Positions 9,948 to 20,615 of a stretch of 64,000 nucleotides of DNA are shown in pieces (positions within the stretch are counted from its first letter, which is position 1; each line of letters starts with the position of its first letter). Where the stretch lies: positions 57,775,501 to 57,839,500 of the forward strand of contig JAZHRO010000012.1 in the NCBI GenBank assembly GCA_037157565.1, written 5' to 3'. Under the pieces are notes generated by a model. It had not been told where the DNA came from and did no database searches. It worked only from the letters and a program-made list of their open reading frames with translations. Origin of the DNA: Thalassia testudinum. Taxonomy: Eukaryota; Streptophyta; Magnoliopsida; Alismatales; Hydrocharitaceae. The position numbers and the translations under genes were made by a program.

Positions 9948-11300
9948 CTAATTTCTAGGACGTTTTCTATTTAGCTTTTGCACATGTCCACCACCACCAT
10001 CATCATCATCATCGTTGTCATCATCATCATCGTTGTTGTCTTCATCATCATCATCATCACTTTCTTCATAAGAAACTTTTTCTTTTTCCGTGTCTTCTTC
10101 TTCTTCATCAACATGAAGAACAGGTTCTTCTTCCGCCATTGATACATGAGATGGATCTTGAAAATGCTTCTGCCTTCTTTCACTATACTCTTGAGGTGCT
10201 TTTGGTTGATTCTGCTTCCATTGTTTAGGCTGTTGAGTGGAAGAAGTGACATGGGAGGACTCAATAGAAAAAGAAAGATCATGGAATTTGTGTTCCATGT
10301 GACGAAAGGCAAAATTTAGATTGGTTAAATTCTGACCAATGTAGTTGAAGGTATTTATCAAATTTGGATCAACTCCAGACACATTAGATAGATTTACCCA
10401 AGGTGTTTCCACTTCTGAATATGGGTAGGTTATAGGAATGAAAGTGGAGGATGATTCGGGAGGTGGATGAGAAGATTGAGCATTTGGATCAACTTCTTCG
10501 TCATCACTGGAGGATTCCTCTCTAGCAGGTTTCACTCTCACTTTTCGGAGAGTGGATCATTTAAAATAGACCACTTTTCTGAGAGAAGTAAAATTAGAGA
10601 GGTCAATTTTATTTTTATGAAGGATGTGTGACACCAAAATATTCAATTGTAAAGCTGATGCATGGTAATGGGGTCTAAGAAAGTAAGTGAAAACAATGTT
10701 CCAATTGACCGGAAAGCTCGTAATGATAGCATAAATCAAGGGTAAAATATCAATAGGTATTTTGTGAAACCTTGAATTTTTAGCCCTTAAATTCCATGCT
10801 AAGATACGAAAAAGGACACGAGCAAAGAGGGTCATATTTGGGGCAACCAATGCTTTTCCCTGATAGTTAGGGAGCAAAAGAGTTTCATGAATTTTATGAG
10901 TAGGAAATTGCTCCTTAAGTGTGCTAAATGCATGACCTTCATTAAGACATTCGGTGATGGTTAACAAGAATTTAGGTGTGATGGTGATTTTTTGACCGAA
11001 AACATTTGTTGTTAAGACAAGGTGACCTCGATTTTCTTATTCTTGGAGATTAGCAAAGAATAGATAATTAACATCAGGGTATACTCCAGGAACATCAGCA
11101 AAGAATGACTCATCAAAGAAATACATGAGTTTTTGTTCTGAAAGACAAGTGGTAAAACTAAAGAGTTGAAGAGAGAAATCTTTCCATTCAACTGGCCTAC
11201 AATGATGGAGTTTTAATCCTTTATACCAATCAAATTTTGACTTAGCATCCTCATTAATGCAAAACTTGTGGAAATTATCTTGAGGTGCTTTTCCCTTACT
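9948..11300 (-). pseudogene. Envelope-like ORF remnant of a Sirevirus-type element
   Basis: Seen: one minus-strand frame reads through about 450 codons with only two internal stops, a TAA near 11,036-11,041 and a TGA at 10,557-10,559; both are explained by C-to-T changes (CAA, CGA). The N-terminal two thirds has the Trp/Phe/Tyr-rich layout of the plant retrotransposon env-like/putative transposon-protein family (for example a Lys-Leu-His-His...Glu-Trp-Lys segment and a Phe-Pro-Val-Asn-Trp segment). The C-terminal part is low-complexity and ends in long Asp/Glu runs (about 10,000-10,120). Known: Sireviruses of the SIRE1/Maximus type carry such an ORF between pol and the 3' LTR; its role is unknown. 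The position, just upstream of the polypurine tract, fits. The 5' end is lost to a frame break near 11,300 and a rearrangement near 11,405. Confidence 0.65.
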
Positions 11301-11404
11301 TTTGATTTAGCATGAACCATAGGGTAGAGAAATGAATGCACCATTTGTACGGTATGATGTACTTGAATGCAAGATTGAGATAAACTGCTAGCAATTGCCT
11401 GCAA

Positions 11405-12737
11405 CATAAATTTGGGTTGCCTGTTGAAATATGAGCTACATGTATTTAATAAACAATTATCTGTGAAATCACCAGTTGCATGGATTGAATTATGGAAACA
11501 CGAGCTGCCTGTATATGAATAAGAACTGAATTATGAATGGTGGAATCTGGATCGGAATAAATGAGGTGAACATGAGCATGAAACCTACAGGGAATTAGGA
11601 GTAAAACTCCTGTGGTTAGACGGAAACCTAGAATGTAGAGGGGAAGTGTGTTGGCCCTTGAGTACGTGGTACCAAGGAGAGCCACTGTCCCCTTTTTATG
11701 TAGAGTGAAGCTAGCCTCCCTTGGGTTGAGACCCGGGGTTAGGATTGGCCACTCTACACCGACTTCTTTTGGCCCTCGTGTACGTGGTACCGAGGCGAGC
11801 TACTAATTTAGGGAGAGAGCTAGCCACCCCACGGGGCCCGGGGTTCAGCTATCTACCCTACACCGACTTGTTAAGCCCTCTGGGCAAACTGGGGTAGTCA
11901 GACGAGGGTGTACGGACTGTAGAGGGGCGAGACCCCTGTTCTGATAGGGTAAGGTCCTATACTGTTCCATGCTGTTCTTTGGATGTACCCGCTAGCGAAA
12001 ACGACTGACCGCGTGTTAGTGCGGAGTAGCTACCCGTGCGCTTATCATGCATGCCGTAGTCACTGCTACATCTTGATAGTGACCTCGAGGTGGTTGACTA
12101 GGTTTAGGACTATCACGGGAGACTCTCCCGGCCAGGAGAGGACCACGTGTACCTTCTACTCTATGGAAAAGACTGTAATCAAGATCGTTCCCATGAGGAA
12201 CATGCAAGATTAAGAATATATGGATGTTTGAAAAAAATAGGTGAAAAGGAAATACACATAAAATAGATAAATAGAAAAGAGAATTAAACCTATTGTTTTT
12301 ATTATTTTTAGATAATGTAGATACCACTCTACTCAGTGTTCGCTGACTCTATCTTTTCATAATACTGTTCAGGACTAGGAGTTGAGTAGCCCGAGCTTCC
12401 GGCTGCAGAGGGTGCTGGGCCCGATCGAGCCCAATCGTAGTTTTCAGCACTTCCTTTTCGTTCCTTTACTGTTGTAGTAAGTATTGGACTGTTAGTACTG
12501 TTTGACTCTACTATTTACTTCCGCTTTCCGTTTTGTTGTTGTGGTAGCATGTAATGAAACAGCAGATTTACTTTCCTTTACTACTTTGTACGTTTCTTCT
12601 GCTTAGTTATATTGCATATGTGAATGTTGTTTACTTTCCTGCTTTTTTGTTATTTCTTGTTGGACCATTGGGTCTCAGGATTAGTCGAGGCGAGTCGATC
12701 TCGGGTCCTGTAGGGATCCGGGAATCGGGTCATAACA
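11405..12737 (-). mobile_element. 5' half of a TGTWACGACC-family LTR, inverted and truncated
   Basis: On the minus strand it starts TGTTATGACCCG at 12,737 and follows the order of the copy at 6,317-8,966 as far as that copy's position ~7,600, then stops abruptly near 11,405 against the Sirevirus env-like region. The palindrome-bearing 3' half is missing. The join looks like one deletion that removed the rest of this LTR and the 5' part of the Sirevirus element. Confidence 0.8.
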
Positions 12738-13795
12738 CACTAACTGCTTGAATACATCATCAAGCACCTTCAAGCATATATCATGATTGGAAGAAGATGT
12801 GGCACCAACATCAGCAAATTTCAATATCCTTAAGCATATATTCTCATATCTATCCATAGGATCATCAAGAGAGAGAATAGCCTCAAAACTACTTGTCACA
12901 GAGTAAAGCTTCACATCTTTTCTCCAACAATCAATAATCTATTTAGATGGAAGATCATATATGCCAAATTTCATTAAAACAAAAATGCAATGCCTGCAGA
13001 GGATCCCTTCAATGTCAAACAGACAACAAGAACATGATACTGATCTTGAAGATTTCTTGAATAAGACAGAAAAAGGTAAAGAACTTGGTGAATCAAACTC
13101 CTCAACAACAATGGAACAATTATCGCCAATTCCATGCTGAAAAGCCAAAGTTTTTTCATAATAAATGATGTTCTGCAACTCCTTCTGAAATTGAAAAAAC
13201 TTTGTAACGGTATACGCATCCCCTACTTGAGCCTCCATAAGAAACTAAGAATATAAAATAGGAGACTTAAACTAAGAATCAAAATTAGCTTTACTAGTTT
13301 TCTCTTGTTTCTCTTAAAGGTTAAGCTCATATTTTCTCACAAATTACTCTAAAATAGTTTTCAAATTAACATATCCATCAAAAAATGCATTGATCCCCTC
13401 ACTTCTTTGAGTATTAGATATGTCAACCTAAACATGTCATTAAAAAGATAAGGGATCCACATATGTCGAATCTCAACCAAATCATGAAGCCATTTATTGC
13501 CCTCAAAATGTCTTTCTCTAACCATTGAGCCCACTTCTTCTTAAAATCTTCCTTTAATCTTGAATTATGAACAACTTGATTAAAAGCTTCCTTAGCATGC
13601 CCATCTAGAGGAAACTTCTGAGAAAGCTTATCTTTGATGTGCCAAATACAAAGCCGACGACGAATACCATGGAACACAGCTGATACAACATTAATAATAG
13701 CTTAACATTAATCTGTAATGATACCTTTGGGATGTATACGCCACATGCAAGACCAAAATATCTGAAACAACCAGGTAAAATTTCATGTTGTCTCA
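12738..13795 (-). pseudogene. FAR1-type Mutator transposase pseudogene, C-terminal part
   Basis: Seen on the minus strand: after the insertion the frame resumes Asp-Glu-Thr-Thr-stop-Asn-Phe-Thr-Trp-Leu-Phe, then Lys-Gly-Ile-Ile-Thr-Asp followed by two stops where Gln codons are expected. It then reads Arg-Leu-Cys-Ile-Trp-His-Ile (about 13,640) and a SWIM zinc finger, Cys-Ser-Cys...Cys-Arg-His-Cys (about 12,980-13,035). These are hallmarks of the MULE transposase domain and the following SWIM finger of the FAR1/FHY3 family. The C-terminus is cut at 12,737 by the inverted LTR. Known: FAR1-type proteins are Mutator-like transposases, some domesticated as light-signalling transcription factors. 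The stops and transposon context make this a dead transposase. It continues upstream at 19,294-20,615. Confidence 0.8.
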
Positions 13796-16700
13796 TGTTC
13801 ACAACTCGTCACTAGGGTTTTAAATTCTAGATATTGTAGTATATCACGAAAAGCTGCTACCAGTTTACAATTTATTACTCGGAATTAAAAGTTCCTGAGG
13901 TCAAACTCAGGGAGCAAACTATGATTCCAGAAGCATATGAATTCACAATATATAGAGTTTTACAAAAATTAAGACAAAGGAGAGAGAGAAAGAGAGAGAG
14001 CAAAAATTCTCTTCTTGGCTTTTTCTTCTTTCTTCTTCTTTTCTTTGCTACGAAGGCTCCCATTTCTTTCTTTTCTTTCTTCAGCTGCTAAGTCCTTCTT
14101 CCTTCTTTTTCTCTTCTCTGATTTTCTTCTACATCTTCTTCTTTTCTGCAGAGGTTCCCTTCTTCTCTTTTCTCTTTCTTTTTCTCTGGCCTGTCCTCTG
14201 CTCTTCTCTTCTGCTTCACTCCTTCCTTTCTTTCCGACGTCTGATTCAGAAATTAGATGCCTTAACTGTTTTGTTGCTACAGTGCTGCTCTTCCTCTTTT
14301 CTTCAGCTTCTTTCCTTCCTTCCTTCTCCTTTCTTCTTCTCTGCGGCTAAGTCTCAGCCGCTGCTCTTCCTCTTCTTCTTTCTTTTTTCCTTCCTTCTCT
14401 TTAGCAGCGCCTTGCTTCTTCCTCCCTCACCTGTTCTCTGCACACACACACACAAGCTCAGCGCAAAACCTACTCTACCCTCTCCCCGCGTCTCTCTCTC
14501 TCTGAATCTCTCTTGGGTACGCTCTCCCAGAGCCGGGTTATCGAGTCGGGTCGTGTGCCCGGGTCCAGGCGCACTGGAGTGGGTGGTGCGTGAGGAGTGC
14601 AGAGGAGGGTGTCGGGTCAGGTCGCGCCTAATCCGTGTGATGAGCTCACGGACAAGGGTGGTGAATAGGTGAGGGACCTCACCCCGTGTGTATTCGGAGG
14701 CGACCAGCTAATGTCACTTTTTCAATTTATGTGTGGGAGTGCGCCCACACACTTCCGAGGTGGGACTAAAGTCCCACCACTGCTCCGCACGCCCGCAGGC
14801 AAGAAGGCGCTAGCAATTGAGGCAGCAGCGAAGGCTCGCGACCCCAATTGGAGGCTTGGGCACACTCGCGGAAGTACCCCGTGTTGCCTGGAGCCTTCAC
14901 CTGGTGTTGAAAGGGCCTGGAGCTGCTCGCCAAGCATCTCCTGCTGTCCGTCAATGGCGGCGAGTAGGCCGAGACCTGAAAGCACGAAAACGACCTCCCA
15001 GCCACGTCAGACATCTCAGGAAGCTTCGTCGGAGTTTGGCGAAGGTGGTGCGAGGGTCGTCGTGGTGGGAAAGTGTAACGACCCGGTTCCCGAGCCCCTA
15101 CGAGACATGAGAACTGGACCGACTCAACTAATCCCAAGACCTAGTCGTCCAACGAGGAAGTAACCAAAAGAGCAGTAAAATAAACCACATTCAACATGAA
15201 TATAACTAACAGTAAGAAAATACAGCAGTAAGGAAAGAAACTACCACAGTATATACCACCACAACAGTAGAACAACATTCATAACTAAATATGAACTGCA
15301 GGTAAAGAAAAGTATAGCGGAAACAAGAACTACTCACTATAACGGAACAAAAAGAGGTACAAGAAACAGTGGTAACTCTACTGGACCCTACTCGGCCCAG
15401 CGTCCTCTGCAGCCGCTGACCCTGGCTGCTCAACAACTGGTCCTGAAAGGTAACGAGTGTAACACGTCAGCAAAACGCTGAGTAGAGTGGCAACTAAAAC
15501 TAAAGAAGCAGTAGAGTGTACAGTAGCTGTTGAGTTCTGTTACTTTCTTTATTTAAGTCTTTCAATTATCCCACGATTTATCTATTTCTCAGATCTTTCA
15601 CTTGATCTCGAATGTTCCTCGTGGGAACGATCTTGATTGCAGTCTTTTCCGAACAGTAGAAGTAGCACGTGGTGCTCTCCTGGCCGGGAGAGTCCCTCGT
15701 GGTGATCCTACTCTCAGTCAACCACCCCAAGGTCACTGACAGACGTAACGGTGACTACGGCACGCACGGTGAACGCACGGGTAGCTAACCCGCACTGGCA
15801 CGCGGTCAGTCATTTCCGTTAACGGGTGCGCCCAAAGCACAGCACAGAACCAGTACAGGGCAGAGCCCTCTCAGTAACAGGGGTCCAACCCCTCCACAGT
15901 AACCAAACAGGGGCCTTGCCCCTCCACAGTCCGCGCACCCTCGCCTGACTACCCTGGTTTGCCCCAGTGGGCCTAACAAGTCGGTGTGGGAGGCTAGCAG
16001 AACCCCGGGGCCCGTGGGGTAGCTAGTACCTCCCTACACTAGTAGCTCTCCTCGGTACTACGTACACGAGGGCCAGCAAGTCGGTACAGAGTGGCCAGTC
16101 CAAACCCCGGGTCCCTGGGGCGACTAGCTCCGCTCTGCACTAAACAGGGGGACAGTCGCTCCCCTTGGTACTCCGTACTCAAGGGCCAGCTCACTTCCCC
16201 AATTCTATCCCATTCGCTTTCCAGAAGTTCTACTCCTAATTACCCGTAGGGTTCCAGCTCTTTAACTCAGAACATCCAGGTTTCACTTTCCAGTTTCACG
16301 TTCTTACGATCCATATTCTCAATCACGTTTATTTATTCATAACAGGCAGCTGTTAATTCAACTCACAGGCAGCTAGCAGTTCCTTTCCACATTTTCTAAG
16401 ACTGCAGTATTCATACATTCCACTAGTTTTCCCATCCTAGGATTCATGCCATATCCTAGGATCTATCATACAATCTAGTTTTCCGGCCCTAGGATTCATG
16501 CAACATCCTAGGAATCTACCATTCAATCTATTTCTCATTCCTAGGATTCATGCAATGTCCTAGGTTCTATTTATGGTTTCATAATTTAACCGATTATACT
16601 TAAAGCCACTCTACCAGGTACGACGGGAGTAATGGGGGCGTGATCGGGAATCCCGCGTGCCTCCGCGACCCCCAAGACTGCAACGGAACGAGGTCCTATC

Positions 16701-19293
16701 ACAAGGATCAAACACAAGGAGTGTCTCAAAACAGTGTATAGCTACTGTAGACGGGTAGAGGATTTAATTCCAGAAAGAATGCAACTCAAAACGCGGAAAA
16801 CGAAATCCGAACGGGCCCTCAACGGGTCGAAAACGATGACACAGTGCAAAATCAGACGTCTGGAACTTCTTCCGGATGTCTTAAAAAGTGGATCAGAGAA
16901 TTACCTTGTTCTGCGTGGTTTCTCAGATGTCCAGAAGCCTGCGAGGACGTCTGGCCTAGTTCCCAGTCGTCCGATGGTCACCCCAGACGTCTGGAGGTCA
17001 CTCCCGCCGTCTGGTACTACAGCCAGACGTCTAATTCGCGTTGGATGGAGAATCACCGAGCCTGTGCACACCCATCTCCCTCCCTCAGTACGGTCAGTCG
17101 ACAAGAAGGAAGAAGAAGACGGAAAACTCACCTTTCAGACGTCTAGACAGTCTTCCAGACGTCGACCTCGCCGTCTGGCTATCAGCACAGACGTCTGATT
17201 CTGGAAATTTTTCCAGAACCAGGGTGCGACTCGCCCTCCGCTCGCGACGCCGCCCGCGTTGCACCTCGTGCGCCTACTGCTCGAGCCGCAGCAGGCCTCC
17301 CGCGTCGTTTCGCACCCGCTGCGCTCCCCGCCGACCGGCCCTGGCAGCACCGGCGAGCTCGCCCTCACTGCTGAGCACCGCTCTCGCACGCAGCACCCCC
17401 TCCGCGCTCACTGCGGCCATCGCCGCTGCAGCAACCCCGCGCCCGCTCTCGCGCTCGCTCTCACGCACTGGAAGGAGAAGAGGAAAGGGGTGGAGGTGAC
17501 GGGAGAGAGCGCGTGGCCTTTTAATGCCGCGCTAGGAGGAGAGAGAGAGACGGCAGCGGCGAGAATCTGCAGCCGCAGGAGCGAATATGCGGTCTGCGCG
17601 CTCAGGCGCACAGACGACCCGCGCGTGTCGAAAATAATTGATTTCTAGACATCTGGAAACGATCCCAGACGTCGGATACGACGTCTGGAAGTGATTCCAG
17701 ACGTCTGGTCCGACGTCTGGCCCACCTCCCAGACGTCTTAAAATACGTCTGGGGCACGCGTTCATAACAGAAAGTGGCTATGGCCGTGTGCCTAGGGCAC
17801 ACTGCAGAGGTGCAAGTGGGTGTGTTCGAGGGGTGGTCTGAAGGTGAAGAGCGGTGAATGGAGTAGGGGAAATGCTTGAGTGGAGTGAGGGGGAGCTTCT
17901 GGGCTTGTCGGCGAGGGGTGAAATGGCCTGTGGAGGTGGAGCAACCTTGTCGGAGATGGTGGCTGAAGGTGGAGTAGATGGAGGTGGTAGTGGCAGTCGA
18001 GGGGTCTAAAATGCCAATTTAAGATGGGAAAAGTGAGAGGAAAGTAAGGGGAAGGTTCCTACCTACTTAGTCGATGAAGAGGGAGAGGAAGACACCAAAC
18101 TCGTGCCTGCCGGAGCTGGGGACGAAGGTGCCCAGAAGAGGAGTAACAGCGACGAGGAGGAGATCTGGAGACGCCAGCTGGTGCGGCCTAGCGTGGGAAG
18201 ACGGGGCAGAGTGAGTTCTGCTGTAGGTATGGCAGCAGAGCGACGAGGAGGAGGAAAGATCGCCGGAAGCTTGGGCTGTCTGACCGGAGTGAGAGGAGAC
18301 GAAGGAGGGGGGTTTTCTTCTGCCAAAGCTAACTTGGAGACGGCAGCCCCTACCGCTCCTTATAAAGGTGTTGGCAAGGAGAGGGTTTCGAGGGAGCGAC
18401 ATGGGGTGCTCGCCGGAGATGGTCGGAGGTGGAGACCCATGCCTTTCGTGCGTTTGCACGAGAGGCATGGGCAGCCGCCAGTCATTGGGGAGGGTCCCTG
18501 CGACAGAGGACAACGCAAGGAACCTCCCGTTCGTTCCTAAGAGTGGTTGCCATACCCTATGCGGCGCCATCCTCCGCGCAAGGTCGCCGGAGGTATGGTG
18601 CCTGCGCAAGGTGGCAGGGAGGACTGTTCTACAAAGAACGAAGGAGAAGATAGGGGTTAAATGCAAGGTTTTGAAAAGATAAGGGTCAAAAAGTAATTCA
18701 AGAGGACTAATTTGTAAAGTCGGTCAAGATAGTATTTTCTTAGGCCCAAGTTTTTGTACCAACCTAATTTGAACCTAAGAAATTCAATGGTGTAATTTGA
18801 TTTTAGGTTTGACCATGTTTGACCGATCAATTTGCGTAAAAACCCAAATTAGGTTAAAATTTGGATATGGTTCTCAATTTAGGTCAAAATAGGCTGCAAA
18901 GGCCAAATTGGAGGTTCTAAACCTTAGGAAGTATTTTTCCATGAATTTTAGAGGATTTAGTTGATTTTTACTCTGCCTAAAACCTCGTGAATTAAAGTAA
19001 TTTTATTTTTAGTGTTACAGAATGTCATTTAATTCTTAAAAGTTGCTATAACCCTTTTCAGATCAGATCATCCCACTTCATTCTTTATTAAGCTCATTTG
19101 ACCTATGTTTAGACACTTACACACCCTGATTGTGTACTGCATTGGTAAAATTACAGTTTTATCCCTCATGACTTGTTTTATTCTTCAATTCAGAATTCTC
19201 TGAGTTAGGCTTTTCTTTAGGTTTTGTAAGAGCTTTTTCACACTTATTTAGATCAAATTGTGCCAGTTAGGATTTATGATGAGGCTCTCATCA
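13796..19293. mobile_element. TG...CA insertion with TCTCA duplication inside the FAR1 pseudogene; family unknown
   Basis: The sequence from TGTTCACAAC (13,796) to ...CTCTCATCA (19,293) is flanked by TCTCA at 13,791-13,795 and 19,294-19,298. Removing it rejoins the FAR1 frame at Gly-Asp-Glu/Asp-Glu-Thr-Thr. Minus the nested solo LTR it is about 2.8 kb, with a pyrimidine-rich left part (14,000-14,500), GC-rich stretches and no coding domain. TG/CA ends and a 5 bp duplication indicate an LTR retrotransposon product, most likely another long solo LTR or a non-autonomous element. Open frames in it follow base skew. Confidence 0.6.
15074..17769 (+). mobile_element. Solo LTR (2.70 kb, TGTWACGACC family) with GAAAG target duplication
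   Basis: It starts TGTAACGACCCGG and ends ...TTCATAACA, with GAAAG at 15,069-15,073 and 17,770-17,774. It is colinear with the copy at 6,317-8,966. CAGACGTCTG palindromes cluster at about 16,850-17,035, 17,135-17,205 and 17,640-17,760. The TATA position is degenerate (ccttttaatg near 17,518). It is nested within 13,796-19,293, so it is younger than that insertion, which in turn is younger than the FAR1 element. Confidence 0.9.
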
Positions 19294-20615
19294 TCTCATC
19301 TCCCAATAGAGCACAACTAAATAAAACTATATGGCCATGATTATTTATTCCAACAAAAGGAGCAAAAGGCATGTCATATCGATTAGTCAAGTATGTTCTG
19401 TCGAATGAGACTACATCACCAAAAAACTTGTAAGCCAACCGGCTACTAAAATCAGACCAAAAAATGTTACAGATGCAACCATCATCATCAAAATCTATAA
19501 AATAAAAAAAGTTGATGTTCTTTGATTATATCCTAACCAAATAATTTTGAATAGCCTCTGCATCATCTACCAAGCCTCAAATTCCTTATTTTACGCATTG
19601 CATTCCTCGCATCTTGAGTCGTAAATGTCAAGTTGTCAAATCCATCACTGTCAATAGCAAAGGAAGTAATTGACTTTGACAAACTAATGCCTGCTTAATC
19701 ATTTAACACCATCTGATATTTCCTTCCCAATGTTATTTTCTTCTTTGATTGAAGATACAACTTCATCATAAATGAATCACAAAACTCATGGTTATGCTCC
19801 TTACAATAAGAAATAACAATATACTTGCTAGAGCCATCACAAAATTGAAAGCGAACATGAGCCTTGCATCCAATTTTAAATGTAAATCTCTTTGAATAAT
19901 AAGGATTGTATGACTTCTTAGGAGGTTCACCTCCTCTTGAACAAATAAGATTCGCTCTACAAACAAAATTCTTATCAACGTCATCATAATTTGTGCTCTT
20001 TAAAGAATACTCAAAGTAACAACTATGAGTAAAATCTTGACAAAAAGAAACAGCAGCCTCAAAAAAATCAAATTCCATCTCTACCTCAATATTTTATTCA
20101 CCTAAAAACATGCCAAAGCAACATAGATGAGTTAAATAATTGCAAAGTTAAATTACACCAATGCGAAGTGTAATTGCATTGGTGCAAAATAATATAAAAC
20201 AGAATGCTCTGATGCAAAACAAAATTGCACCGGTGCAAAAGAACACAAAATGGGAATGCTCTGATGCAAAACAAAATTACACTGATGCAAAATAATTGCA
20301 TCGATGCAAAAAGTAAATTGTACTGGTATAAAGTGTAATTGCACCGATGCAAAATAATACACAACGGAAATGCTCCGATGAAAACAAAATTGCACTGATG
20401 TAAAAATATAGAATCCTACCTAAAACCAAAAATAGAATTGCGCTAATGAAAAATATTTCAAAAATAGACAGAGAAATCAAAGATAACATTGCACCTTCAT
20501 CTATATCAGTAGTAAAGTTGTCCTAATCATTCAGATGAGAAAATGATGAGTCAATAGGAGGTTCACGATCGTCTCTATCAAAGGAACCCAAATTACACCC
20601 AATATTCACATCCAT
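19294..20615 (-). pseudogene. FAR1-type Mutator transposase pseudogene, N-terminal part
   Basis: Seen on the minus strand: exon 1 starts at an ATG at 20,613-20,615 and runs to a GT donor after 20,495, with one internal stop. Intron 1 (about 20,086-20,494) holds a palindrome array. Joining to exon 2 gives Asp-Glu-Glu-Met-Glu-Phe-Asp, the usual start of the FAR1 DNA-binding domain, which continues with Cys-Lys-Ala-His and Cys-Lys-Glu-His-Asn-His-Glu (19,695-20,078). Further on, a Phe-Phe-Gly-Asp-Val-Val-Ser-Phe-Asp-Arg-Thr-Tyr block and Met-Pro-Phe-Ala-Pro-Phe-Val-Gly (19,300-19,470) are the start of the MULE transposase domain. The gene is then split by the insertion ending at 19,293 and resumes at 13,795. 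Nonsense codons and shifts make it non-functional. Confidence 0.8.
20155..20410. repeat. Intronic array of TTGCACCGGTGCAA-type palindromes
   Basis: About ten exact or degenerate copies of a 14 bp palindrome of the form TTGCA-(4-mer)-TGCAA alternate with short AT-rich spacers inside intron 1 of the FAR1-like gene; the exact copy is at 20,225-20,238. Open frames across the array are artefacts of the repeat. Confidence 0.75.

Noticed and set aside
14015..14672. Long Ser/Leu/Phe-rich frames
   Set aside because: Caused by a pyrimidine-rich tract (ttctt repeats) in the 13,796-19,293 insertion.
18067..18666. 199-codon minus-strand frame and overlapping plus-strand frames
   Set aside because: GC-rich part of a non-coding insertion; both strands are open together and no family is recognised.
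20098..20489. Minus-strand frames rich in Cys, Phe and Leu
   Set aside because: They are translations of the intronic palindrome array.
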